Source: an uncultured Blautia sp.
GTDB taxonomy: Bacteria; Bacillota; Clostridia; Lachnospirales; Lachnospiraceae
NCBI GenBank assembly: GCA_900765525.1
Contig: CAAFRY010000079.1
Coordinates: forward strand, 1 to 5,235
Length of the DNA: 5,235 nt
Direction: 5' to 3'
Below are positions 1 to 5,082 of this stretch, in pieces (the stretch's first letter is position 1; every line of letters begins with the position of its first letter). Below the pieces are notes generated by a model, which saw only the letters and a program-made list of their open reading frames with translations, was not told the DNA's origin and made no database searches. The position numbers and the translations under genes were made by a program.

Positions 1-30
1 GTGGATTATTTTCAAATTTTATTGTTTTTC

Positions 31-59
31 TTGCAAGACCGGGAAAGCTGTAGTATAAT
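31..59 (+). promoter_or_regulatory. Sigma-A promoter of the glp operon
   Basis: A perfect -10 box TATAAT lies at 54-59. A -35-like TTGCAA lies at 31-36 (four of six match TTGACA) with the optimal 17-base spacer. The DNA just upstream (about 6-30) is very A/T rich and resembles an UP element. Transcription should begin near 66-67, placing the terminator hairpin at 72 almost at the 5' end of the RNA. No convincing catabolite-response (cre) site was seen near it. The promoter is the only good one found ahead of the five genes, so it probably serves all of them. Confidence 0.85.
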
Positions 60-71
60 AACAAAAGAGAC

Positions 72-120
72 AGAGACAAGAACAGAGACCGCAGGAGCGG
101 TTTTATGCTCTTGTCTTTTT
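72..120 (+). terminator. Leader terminator ahead of glpP, probable GlpP antitermination target
   Basis: A long hairpin sits between the promoter and glpP. An outer stem pairs 72-81 with 109-118, including a perfect 8-bp AGACAAGA/TCTTGTCT and one G-U pair. After an A82/C108 mismatch and one bulged A at 105, the stem continues through several G-U pairs to an inner ACCGC/GCGGT stem (88-92 with 97-101) closed by loop AGGA. The stem runs straight into a T tract at 116-120, the form of an intrinsic terminator. Known: in Bacillus subtilis, GlpP with G3P prevents termination in the glpD leader. Inference: the same control here, which would make glpP self-activating. The RNA ahead of the hairpin is only about six bases, too short for an alternative antiterminator helix, so the protein would have to act on the hairpin or its 5' arm. 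Confidence 0.85.
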
Positions 121-135
121 CACTTTTAAGAGATA

Positions 136-144
136 GGCAGAGGG
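136..144 (+). promoter_or_regulatory. Ribosome binding site deciding the glpP start
   Basis: The purine stretch GGCAGAGGG is the only Shine-Dalgarno-like sequence ahead of glpP. It abuts the ATG at 145 with no spacer, but it lies 9 bases ahead of the in-frame ATG at 154, a normal distance. The start at 154 is therefore the more likely one, shortening the protein by three residues. Confidence 0.6.
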
Positions 145-720
145 ATGACACAGATGAGAAACAAAATATTGGAAGAATTTGAGGATTGTCCGGTGGTGGC
201 AGCCATCAAGGACGAAGAAGGACTGAAAAAATGCCTGGAATCGGATATTCGGATTGTATTTGTCCTGTACGGGGATATATGCAGTATCAGCGAAATCGTA
301 GCCAGACTGAAGCAGGCGGGGAAAATCGTAATCATACACCTGGACTTAATCGGAGGGCTGAGCAGCAAAGAGATTGCGGTAACTTATATCCGTTCTGTTA
401 CCCATGGGGACGGCATAATATCCACTAAGCCTGCGGTTATCCGCAGGGCCAAGGAGGAGGGCATGTTTGCGGTTATGCGGTTTTTTGTCATTGATTCCAT
501 TGCCTTTGACAGTATTCAGAAGCAGACGGAAAATGTCCGCCCGGATATGATAGAAATACTGCCCGGGGTTATGCCTAAGGTGATAAAAAAAATCTGCAGC
601 CAAAGCCGGGTTCCAGTGATAGCCGGAGGGCTGATTTCAGATAAAGAAGATATTATGGCGGCTCTTGGGGCCGGAGCGGTTTCCATATCCACCACAAATC
701 AAAAGGTATGGTTTATGTAA
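145..720 (+). CDS. glpP: Glycerol-3-phosphate responsive antiterminator GlpP
   Basis: This is a cytoplasmic RNA-binding regulator which, with G3P bound, allows transcription past terminators in the leaders of glycerol-use genes. The protein is 191 residues from the ATG at 145, or 188 from the better-spaced ATG at 154, matching the usual full length of the family. Family hallmarks are visible in order: PVVAAIKDEEGL near the N-terminus, VFVLYGDICSI, HLDLIGGLSSKEIA, GIISTKPAVIRRAKE, RFFVIDSIA, EILPGVMPKVIKKIC, VIAGGLISDKEDI and the C-terminal ISTTNQKVWFM. The fold is a TIM-barrel-like one. The loops with GGL and the C-terminal IST probably bind the phosphate, as in other phosphate-binding barrels (inference). 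It is the first gene after the promoter and lies between two large terminator hairpins, both plausible targets. No truncation or frameshift is seen. Identification is very secure; the exact start is slightly uncertain. Confidence 0.96.
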   Translation: MTQMRNKILEEFEDCPVVAAIKDEEGLKKCLESDIRIVFVLYGDICSISEIVARLKQAGKIVIIHLDLIGGLSSKEIAVTYIRSVTHGDGIISTKPAVIRRAKEEGMFAVMRFFVIDSIAFDSIQKQTENVRPDMIEILPGVMPKVIKKICSQSRVPVIAGGLISDKEDIMAALGAGAVSISTTNQKVWFM

Positions 721-739
721 ATACAGGACGCAGGAGAGA

Positions 740-791
740 AGAGACAGTGCGGGTACCTATGAGGAAGGTCATAGGTATTTGTGCTGTTTTT
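740..791 (+). terminator. Second terminator hairpin, between glpP and the dehydrogenase genes
   Basis: A nearly unbroken stem pairs 740-762 with 769-791. The top is a perfect 9-bp TACCTATGA/TCATAGGTA helix (754-762 with 769-777) around the loop GGAAGG. The lower part is held by many G-U pairs, and the 3' arm ends in a five-T tract (787-791). Its build resembles the leader hairpin: a 5' arm starting with AGAGAC, a G-U rich middle, an AGGA-containing apex and a T tract ending in C. It could end the glpP transcript or act as a second GlpP-controlled gate for the four downstream genes (inference). No convincing promoter was found between the end of glpP and this hairpin, so it probably acts on read-through from the first promoter. 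Confidence 0.8.
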
Positions 792-792
792 C

Positions 793-832
793 TTGTTCTA
801 TAGGAAATTCTTTTGAATTTCCTATAGAACAA
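793..832. repeat. Perfect 18-bp inverted repeat with TTTT loop
   Basis: Bases 793-810 are the exact reverse complement of 815-832, with only TTTT between them; the core is GTTCTATAGGAAATTC and its complement. Past a single mismatch the pairing continues for two more bases into the T tract of the preceding terminator. There is no T run after the stem on the + strand, so it is not itself a standard intrinsic terminator. Perfect palindromes of this sort are typical of small dispersed intergenic repeats. It probably forms one unit with the hairpins that follow up to 889. Confidence 0.85.
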
Positions 833-889
833 AAAGCCCTCCGGGCAGGAGCGTACTGGGTTGGAGAGGATTTATGTCGCTAAAGCGAC
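793..889. repeat. Composite intergenic repeat-like element of three hairpins
   Basis: Three consecutive inverted repeats lie in about 97 bases: the 18-bp palindrome (793-832), a small GCCC-TCC-GGGC hairpin (836-846), and GTCGCT-AA-AGCGAC (876-889). Read on the - strand, the small GC hairpin is followed directly by five T's, giving a weak reverse-strand terminator. Nothing here codes for protein and no transposase is near. The modular build and perfect pairing suggest a REP- or MITE-like dispersed element inserted between the terminator and the ribosome binding site of the next gene. Membership of a repeat family is inference, because only one copy is in view. Confidence 0.55.
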
Positions 890-920
890 TCAATCTAGGC
901 AGAGAATAGATTCAGATAAC

Positions 921-926
921 AGGAGG
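921..926 (+). promoter_or_regulatory. Strong ribosome binding site of the GlpA-like gene
   Basis: A consensus AGGAGG lies 7 bases ahead of the ATG at 934. It is the strongest ribosome binding site in the window, which fits high expression of the dehydrogenase once the terminators are passed. Confidence 0.85.
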
Positions 927-933
927 ATAAGAG

Positions 934-2487
934 ATGTATGATGTGATAATTATAGGTGCAGGCGTTACAGGCTGTGCTACTGCAAGGGAACTTTCCAGAT
1001 ACAGGCTGAAAACACTGGTGGTGGAGAAGGAGGAGGATGTTTGCTGCGGAACCTCCAAGGCCAACAGCGCTATTATCCACGCCGGTTTTGACGCAGAGCC
1101 GGGAACTTTAAAGGCCAGGATGAATGTCAGGGGAAACAGGATGATAAAGAGTCTGTCTAAGGAACTGGATTTTCCCTTTCAGGAGAACGGTTCACTTGTC
1201 CTGTGCTTTCAGGAAGAGGATATTCCTAAATTGAAAGAGCTGAAAAGAAAAGGAGAAGCCAACGGCGTAGAGGGACTGGAAATTGTCAGAGGGAAGAGAA
1301 TCTGGGAACTGGAGCCCAATCTTTCTCCGGAGGTGAAAGCTCTTTTATATGCGCCTACGGGAGGGATTGTATGTCCCTTTAAGATGACCATTGCCCTGGC
1401 AGAAAACGCCAGTGTAAACGGCGTAGAATTTGCCTTTGATACGAAAGTGGAGGAGATAAAGAAAACAGAGCAGGGGTATCAGGTTATTACCCATAAAGGG
1501 ACATTTGAAGCCCGCTGCCTGATAAACGCCGCAGGAGTTTACGGGGATGTGTGGAATAACAGGGTAAGCAGGCGGAAGCTTTCCATTACACCCAGAAAAG
1601 GAGAATACTGCCTTCTGGATAAAAAGGCCGGGGATTTTGTTTCCCATACGGTCTTCCAGCTTCCCACCAAGATGGGAAAGGGGGTTCTCATTACCCCCAC
1701 GGTTCACGGAAATCTGCTGGTAGGCCCTACGGCAGAAGATTTGGATAATAAAGAAGGTATGAATACCACAGCGGAAGGCCTTTCCAAAGTGGCAAAGCAG
1801 GCTAGAATCAGTGCCGAGAAAGTGCCTCTTCATATGGTCATTACTTCCTTTGCAGGGCTGAGAGCCACAGAGGCGGGAGGGGATTTCGTGCTGGGAGAAG
1901 CAGAGGATGCTCCCGGATTTTTCAATGCAGCAGGTATAGAATCCCCCGGATTGTCCAGCGCTCCGGCTATCGGAGAATATCTGGCACAGCTGGTAGCCGG
2001 AAAGCTTCAGGCTCAGATAAAAGAAAATTTTGTGTCTGAGAGAAAAGATATTCCCTGCGTAGCTCAGGCAACACCGGAAAGACTTCAGGAGCTTTTGAAG
2101 GAAAATCCGGCTTACGGCAATGTGATATGCAGGTGTGAGACTGTCACAGAAGGAGAAATTCTGGCAGCCATCCACAGGCCCTTAGGAGCAAAATCCCTGG
2201 ACGGTGTAAAACGCAGAACAAGAGCGGGAATGGGAAGATGCCAGTCCGGCTTCTGCGCACCCAGGGTTATGGAGATTCTGGCAAGAGAGCTTCGCAAATC
2301 TCCTTTGGAGCTGACAAAAGCAGGGGGAAGTTCCAGGCTGCTTACAGGAATGCTGAAGGACCAGGCAGACCAGGTAAGTGGGGAAAACATGGAGAAGAAC
2401 AGCATCTTCCGGGAAGGTGAGGAAGAGACTGCTGGTGAGAATAAAGAGAAAGACAGCCTGGGCAACAGAGACGGAGAAGGGAGATAG
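934..2487 (+). CDS. glpA: GlpA-like FAD-dependent glycerol-3-phosphate dehydrogenase
   Basis: Probable catalytic subunit oxidising G3P to dihydroxyacetone phosphate in the cytoplasm. The 517-residue protein starts with an FAD-binding Rossmann fold (GAGVTG at residues 8-13, ribose-binding Glu31). It is followed by GTSKANSAIIHAGFD (39-53), characteristic of the DAO superfamily branch holding GlpA, GlpD and LhgO. A second GlpA-like signature, GLRATE, lies late in the DAO domain. The C-terminal part has a BFD-type [2Fe-2S] motif, C399-x-C401-x34-C436-x4-C441, as in E. coli GlpA, so electrons can leave FAD through a cluster. About 45 residues after this domain form a charged, Glu/Lys/Asn-rich tail that looks disordered. 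The start at 934 has an ideal ribosome binding site. The next gene follows after 4 bases. L-2-hydroxyglutarate oxidase is an alternative for the DAO half, but the BFD domain and the glpP neighbour favour G3P. Confidence 0.88.
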   Translation: MYDVIIIGAGVTGCATARELSRYRLKTLVVEKEEDVCCGTSKANSAIIHAGFDAEPGTLKARMNVRGNRMIKSLSKELDFPFQENGSLVLCFQEEDIPKLKELKRKGEANGVEGLEIVRGKRIWELEPNLSPEVKALLYAPTGGIVCPFKMTIALAENASVNGVEFAFDTKVEEIKKTEQGYQVITHKGTFEARCLINAAGVYGDVWNNRVSRRKLSITPRKGEYCLLDKKAGDFVSHTVFQLPTKMGKGVLITPTVHGNLLVGPTAEDLDNKEGMNTTAEGLSKVAKQARISAEKVPLHMVITSFAGLRATEAGGDFVLGEAEDAPGFFNAAGIESPGLSSAPAIGEYLAQLVAGKLQAQIKENFVSERKDIPCVAQATPERLQELLKENPAYGNVICRCETVTEGEILAAIHRPLGAKSLDGVKRRTRAGMGRCQSGFCAPRVMEILARELRKSPLELTKAGGSSRLLTGMLKDQADQVSGENMEKNSIFREGEEETAGENKEKDSLGNRDGEGR

Positions 2488-2491
2488 AAGG

Positions 2492-3820
2492 ATGAATACA
2501 TATGATTTGATTATAATCGGCGGGGGCCCTGCAGGACTGGCGGCGGCTGTAGCCGCCAGAGAAGCCGGAGTTGAGAAACTCCTGGTACTGGAGAGAGATA
2601 AGGAGCTGGGAGGGATTCTCAACCAGTGTATCCATAATGGCTTTGGCCTTCACACCTTTCAGGAGGAGCTGACCGGGCCTGAGTATGCCCAGAGATTTAT
2701 CCGGAGGGCAGAGGAGCTGTCAGTACCTTACAAGCTGGACACCATGGTGCTGGACATCAGCAGCCGGGAAGGGGTAAAAATTGTTACGGCTTTGAACCGC
2801 AGGGACGGGCTTCTGCTTTTGGAGACAAAGGCAGTGATTCTGGCCATGGGGTGCAGGGAACGACCAAGAGGCGCCCTGAACATACCCGGGTACCGGCCGG
2901 CGGGAATCTATACGGCAGGAACCGCTCAGCGTCTGGTAAATATGGAAGGCTATATGCCTGGCCGGGAAGTGGTGATATTAGGCTCCGGGGACATCGGACT
3001 GATAATGGCCAGAAGAATGACATTGGAGGGAGCCAAGGTAAAGGTGGTGGCAGAGCTGCTGCCTTATTCCGGAGGTCTGCAAAGAAATATCGTACAGTGC
3101 TTGGAGGATTTTGATATTCCTCTGAAGCTCAGCCATACCGTGGTGGATATACAGGGAAAAGAAAGAGTAACAGGAATTACCCTGGCTCAGGTGGACGAAA
3201 ACAGAAAGCCCATACCGGGAACCCAGGAGTTCTATTCCTGCGATACCCTTCTGCTGTCCTGCGGCCTGATTCCGGAGAACGAGCTAAGCGGAAAGCTGGG
3301 AGCAGAGCTTTCCGGCGTTACCTCAGGGCCTGTAGTAAATGAAAGCCTGGAGACCACGGTGGAAGGTGTATTCGCCTGCGGAAATGTACTCCATGTCCAT
3401 GATTTGGTGGACTATGTTTCAGAGGAGGCTGCCAGGGCAGGAAGACATGCGGCGGAATATATCAAAGCCTGGGCCGGGGAACAGGGCCAGGAGAATACCC
3501 AGCCAGCAAGGAAAGCAGAAGAATCAGAAAAAAATGTGGAACAGAAGATTACTGTTGAGGCTGTGGAAGGGGTACGGTATACGGTGCCTCAGATTATCCG
3601 GCCGGACCATATGGAAGATTCCCTTACTCTGAGATTCCGGGTAGGGAAAGTTTTCCGGGATGCTTATGTCAGTGTTTATGCCCGGGGCACCAGGATTCTC
3701 AGGAAAAAGAAGAGAAAACTGGCTCCCGGAGAGATGGAACAGATTGTACTGAAAAAATCGGATTTGACAGCCATAGAGGGATTGGATAAAATAACGGTGA
3801 AGGTGGAGGAAGCATCATGA
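2492..3820 (+). CDS. FAD/NAD(P)-dependent oxidoreductase, GlpB-like partner of the dehydrogenase
   Basis: Probable electron-transfer flavoprotein partnering the GlpA-like subunit. The product has 442 residues with two dinucleotide-binding folds: GGGPAG at 10-15 with Glu34 for FAD, and GSGDIG at 164-169 for NAD(P)H. The sequence GGILNQCIHNGFG (40-52) and the MGCRERPR segment around Cys121 mark the pyridine-nucleotide disulfide oxidoreductase relatives that act as subunits of multi-part dehydrogenases. There is no redox CxxC pair. GVFACGN (292-298) is the late FAD-contacting motif. After a hydrophilic linker (about 330-355), a basic beta-rich C-terminal domain of about 85 residues follows. The ATG at 2492 was chosen over upstream starts because the FAD motif begins right after it and the preceding gene stops 4 bases before it. 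The stop overlaps the next start as ATGA. The exact acceptor, NAD(P)+ or another carrier, cannot be read from sequence. Confidence 0.9.
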   Translation: MNTYDLIIIGGGPAGLAAAVAAREAGVEKLLVLERDKELGGILNQCIHNGFGLHTFQEELTGPEYAQRFIRRAEELSVPYKLDTMVLDISSREGVKIVTALNRRDGLLLLETKAVILAMGCRERPRGALNIPGYRPAGIYTAGTAQRLVNMEGYMPGREVVILGSGDIGLIMARRMTLEGAKVKVVAELLPYSGGLQRNIVQCLEDFDIPLKLSHTVVDIQGKERVTGITLAQVDENRKPIPGTQEFYSCDTLLLSCGLIPENELSGKLGAELSGVTSGPVVNESLETTVEGVFACGNVLHVHDLVDYVSEEAARAGRHAAEYIKAWAGEQGQENTQPARKAEESEKNVEQKITVEAVEGVRYTVPQIIRPDHMEDSLTLRFRVGKVFRDAYVSVYARGTRILRKKKRKLAPGEMEQIVLKKSDLTAIEGLDKITVKVEEAS

Positions 3821-4203
3821 CAGAGACAAGAGAGCTTATCTGTATCAGCTGCCCTTTAGGGTGCAGTCTGAAAGTAACCATGGAAGGCAGGGAAGCAGTG
3901 AAGGTAGAGGGAAATACCTGTCCAAAAGGAGAGGCCTACGGGAAAAAGGAAGTGACAAACCCTACCCGTATCCTGACTTCCAGCGTGAGAGTACAGGAAG
4001 GAAGCCTGCCTGTTGTCTCCGTAAAGACAGCTTCCGATATTCCAAAGAATAAAGTGAGGGACTGTGCAGCCGCCCTAAAGGACCTGGTTGTGAAGGCCCC
4101 CATACACATAGGAGATGTGCTGCTGAAGAATGTCTGCGGGACCCAGGTGGATATTGTGGCCACCAGAAACGTGGCCAGCCTGACCGGCCAAAAGCCGGTA
4201 TAG
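3817..4203 (+). CDS. DUF1667 cysteine-cluster protein, probable third redox subunit
   Basis: A 128-residue protein of the DUF1667 family (small proteins with conserved CxxC pairs), commonly found next to GlpA-like and FAD/NAD oxidoreductase genes in Clostridia and other anaerobes. The N-terminus has C9-x2-C12-x3-C16 and then C35 in NTCPKG. This spacing resembles the [4Fe-4S]-binding N-terminal domain of molybdopterin oxidoreductases, so an iron-sulfur cluster is likely (inference). Further cysteines are C83 and C107, the latter in NVCGTQVDIVATRN, a conserved-looking C-terminal block. There is no signal peptide or membrane segment. Its start overlaps the stop of the preceding gene as ATGA, with GGTGGAGGA just upstream as ribosome binding site, so translation is probably coupled and the two products made in fixed ratio. 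Family assignment is firm; the role as electron carrier is inferred from context. Confidence 0.88.
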   Translation: MTETRELICISCPLGCSLKVTMEGREAVKVEGNTCPKGEAYGKKEVTNPTRILTSSVRVQEGSLPVVSVKTASDIPKNKVRDCAAALKDLVVKAPIHIGDVLLKNVCGTQVDIVATRNVASLTGQKPV

Positions 4204-4251
4204 GCGGGTATAACCGGGCAGAAGGAAAGGGCAGCAGAATAAGGAGAGAAC

Positions 4252-5082
4252 ATGATAGATATTACAGGAAAAAACAGTGAGCCTTTGAAGAAAAAGCGTC
4301 TATATTTACTAGATATGGACGGAACCATTTACAATGAAAACCAGATTTTTGACGGAACCCTGGAATTTTTGGAAGAAATTAAAAGGCGGGGCGGAGAATA
4401 TATTTTCATCACCAATAATTCTTCAAAATCCGTAGAGGATTATGTGAAAAAAGTAAGAGACATGGGAATCCAGGCGGATGTCGAGAATTTCTATACCTCC
4501 AGCCAGGCTACGGCCATGTATCTCCAGGAAAATTATCCGGGACAGGTGGTTTATTGTATGGGAACCCGCTCTCTGGTAGAGGAGCTTAGGGGAGAGGGCA
4601 TAGAAGTGGTGACAGAGCCTGACCACAGGGCTACCGTTGTCCTCATCGGTTTTGACACGGAGAATACTTCGGAAAAAATCAGAAATACCTGTATCATGCT
4701 GGGCAGAGACGTGGCCTACCTGGCTACAAACCCGGATTTGGTCTGTCCTGTAAGCTTCGGTTATATCCCGGACTGCGGCTCCATGAGCATTATGCTGAAA
4801 AACGCCACGGGTAAGGAACCTTTTTTCATCGGCAAACCGGAGCCCATCATGGTAAACTGTGTATTGAAAAAGCAGAACAGAAGGCCTGAGGAGGCCGTAA
4901 TCGTGGGAGACCGGCTTTACACAGATATTAAAACAGGAGTCAACGCAAAGGTGGATACTATCTGTGTGCTTTCCGGGGAAGCTACCATGGAAGATATACG
5001 GGAGGGCGAAGTAAAGCCGGATTATATTTTCCAGAGTGTAAAGGAGATTTACCAGGGACTTGCAGAAGAGGATGTGGATTAA
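4252..5082 (+). CDS. HAD-IIA family phosphatase, NagD-like
   Basis: A 276-residue cytoplasmic hydrolase of the haloacid dehalogenase superfamily, subfamily IIA (NagD, AraL, phosphoglycolate and glycerol-3-phosphate phosphatases). Motif I is DMDGT with nucleophile Asp21 and acid/base Asp23. Motif II is TNN at 54-56, motif III Lys195 in GKPEP, and motif IV GDRLYTD with Asp220 and Asp225 for Mg2+. The C2-type cap lies between motifs II and III, and the length is normal for the family. All catalytic residues are present. A short Lys-rich N-terminal extension of about 16 residues precedes motif I. AAGGAG at 4241-4246 lies 5 bases ahead of the ATG. The gene follows the DUF1667 gene after 48 bases with no terminator seen between, so it is most likely the last gene of the glp operon. 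Substrate is unproven; G3P or a related small phosphate is suggested by context, because HAD-IIA relatives with G3P phosphatase activity are known. Confidence 0.9.
   Translation: MIDITGKNSEPLKKKRLYLLDMDGTIYNENQIFDGTLEFLEEIKRRGGEYIFITNNSSKSVEDYVKKVRDMGIQADVENFYTSSQATAMYLQENYPGQVVYCMGTRSLVEELRGEGIEVVTEPDHRATVVLIGFDTENTSEKIRNTCIMLGRDVAYLATNPDLVCPVSFGYIPDCGSMSIMLKNATGKEPFFIGKPEPIMVNCVLKKQNRRPEEAVIVGDRLYTDIKTGVNAKVDTICVLSGEATMEDIREGEVKPDYIFQSVKEIYQGLAEEDVD

Noticed and set aside
31..50. Possible catabolite-response (cre) operator overlapping the promoter.
   Set aside because: The central CG and flanking bases do not match the cre consensus in the right positions.
684..719. Possible promoter at the end of glpP (TATGGT or TATGTA as -10 boxes) driving the second terminator.
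   Set aside because: Neither box has a matching -35 sequence at 16-18 bases upstream, and both match the consensus poorly.
861..912. Possible promoter TTGGAG ... TAGATT ahead of the GlpA-like gene.
   Set aside because: The spacing between the two boxes is far too long (40 bases), and no alternative -35 box exists at the proper distance from TAGATT.
721..933. Possible riboswitch in the 213-base gap after glpP.
   Set aside because: The paired regions are simple hairpins, with no conserved aptamer core or multi-branched junction that I recognise; GlpP control and a repeat element explain the structures more simply.
1345..2175. Long open frame on the - strand inside the GlpA-like gene.
   Set aside because: It lies wholly opposite a well-supported gene, has a cysteine/serine/histidine-rich composition typical of antisense shadows, and lacks a recognised domain.
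2378..2491. Upstream start adding 38 residues to the FAD/NAD oxidoreductase.
   Set aside because: The extension is the out-of-frame reading of the GlpA-like tail, highly basic, and would displace the FAD-binding motif from its usual place at the N-terminus; the ATG at 2492 fits better.
3819..3831. A 13-base stretch at the start of the DUF1667 gene is identical to the leader terminator arm at 69-81.
   Set aside because: It encodes ordinary residues at the N-terminus of the protein, has no 3' pairing arm nearby, and is a low-complexity purine repeat, so chance is the simplest explanation. It would merit another look only if conserved in relatives.
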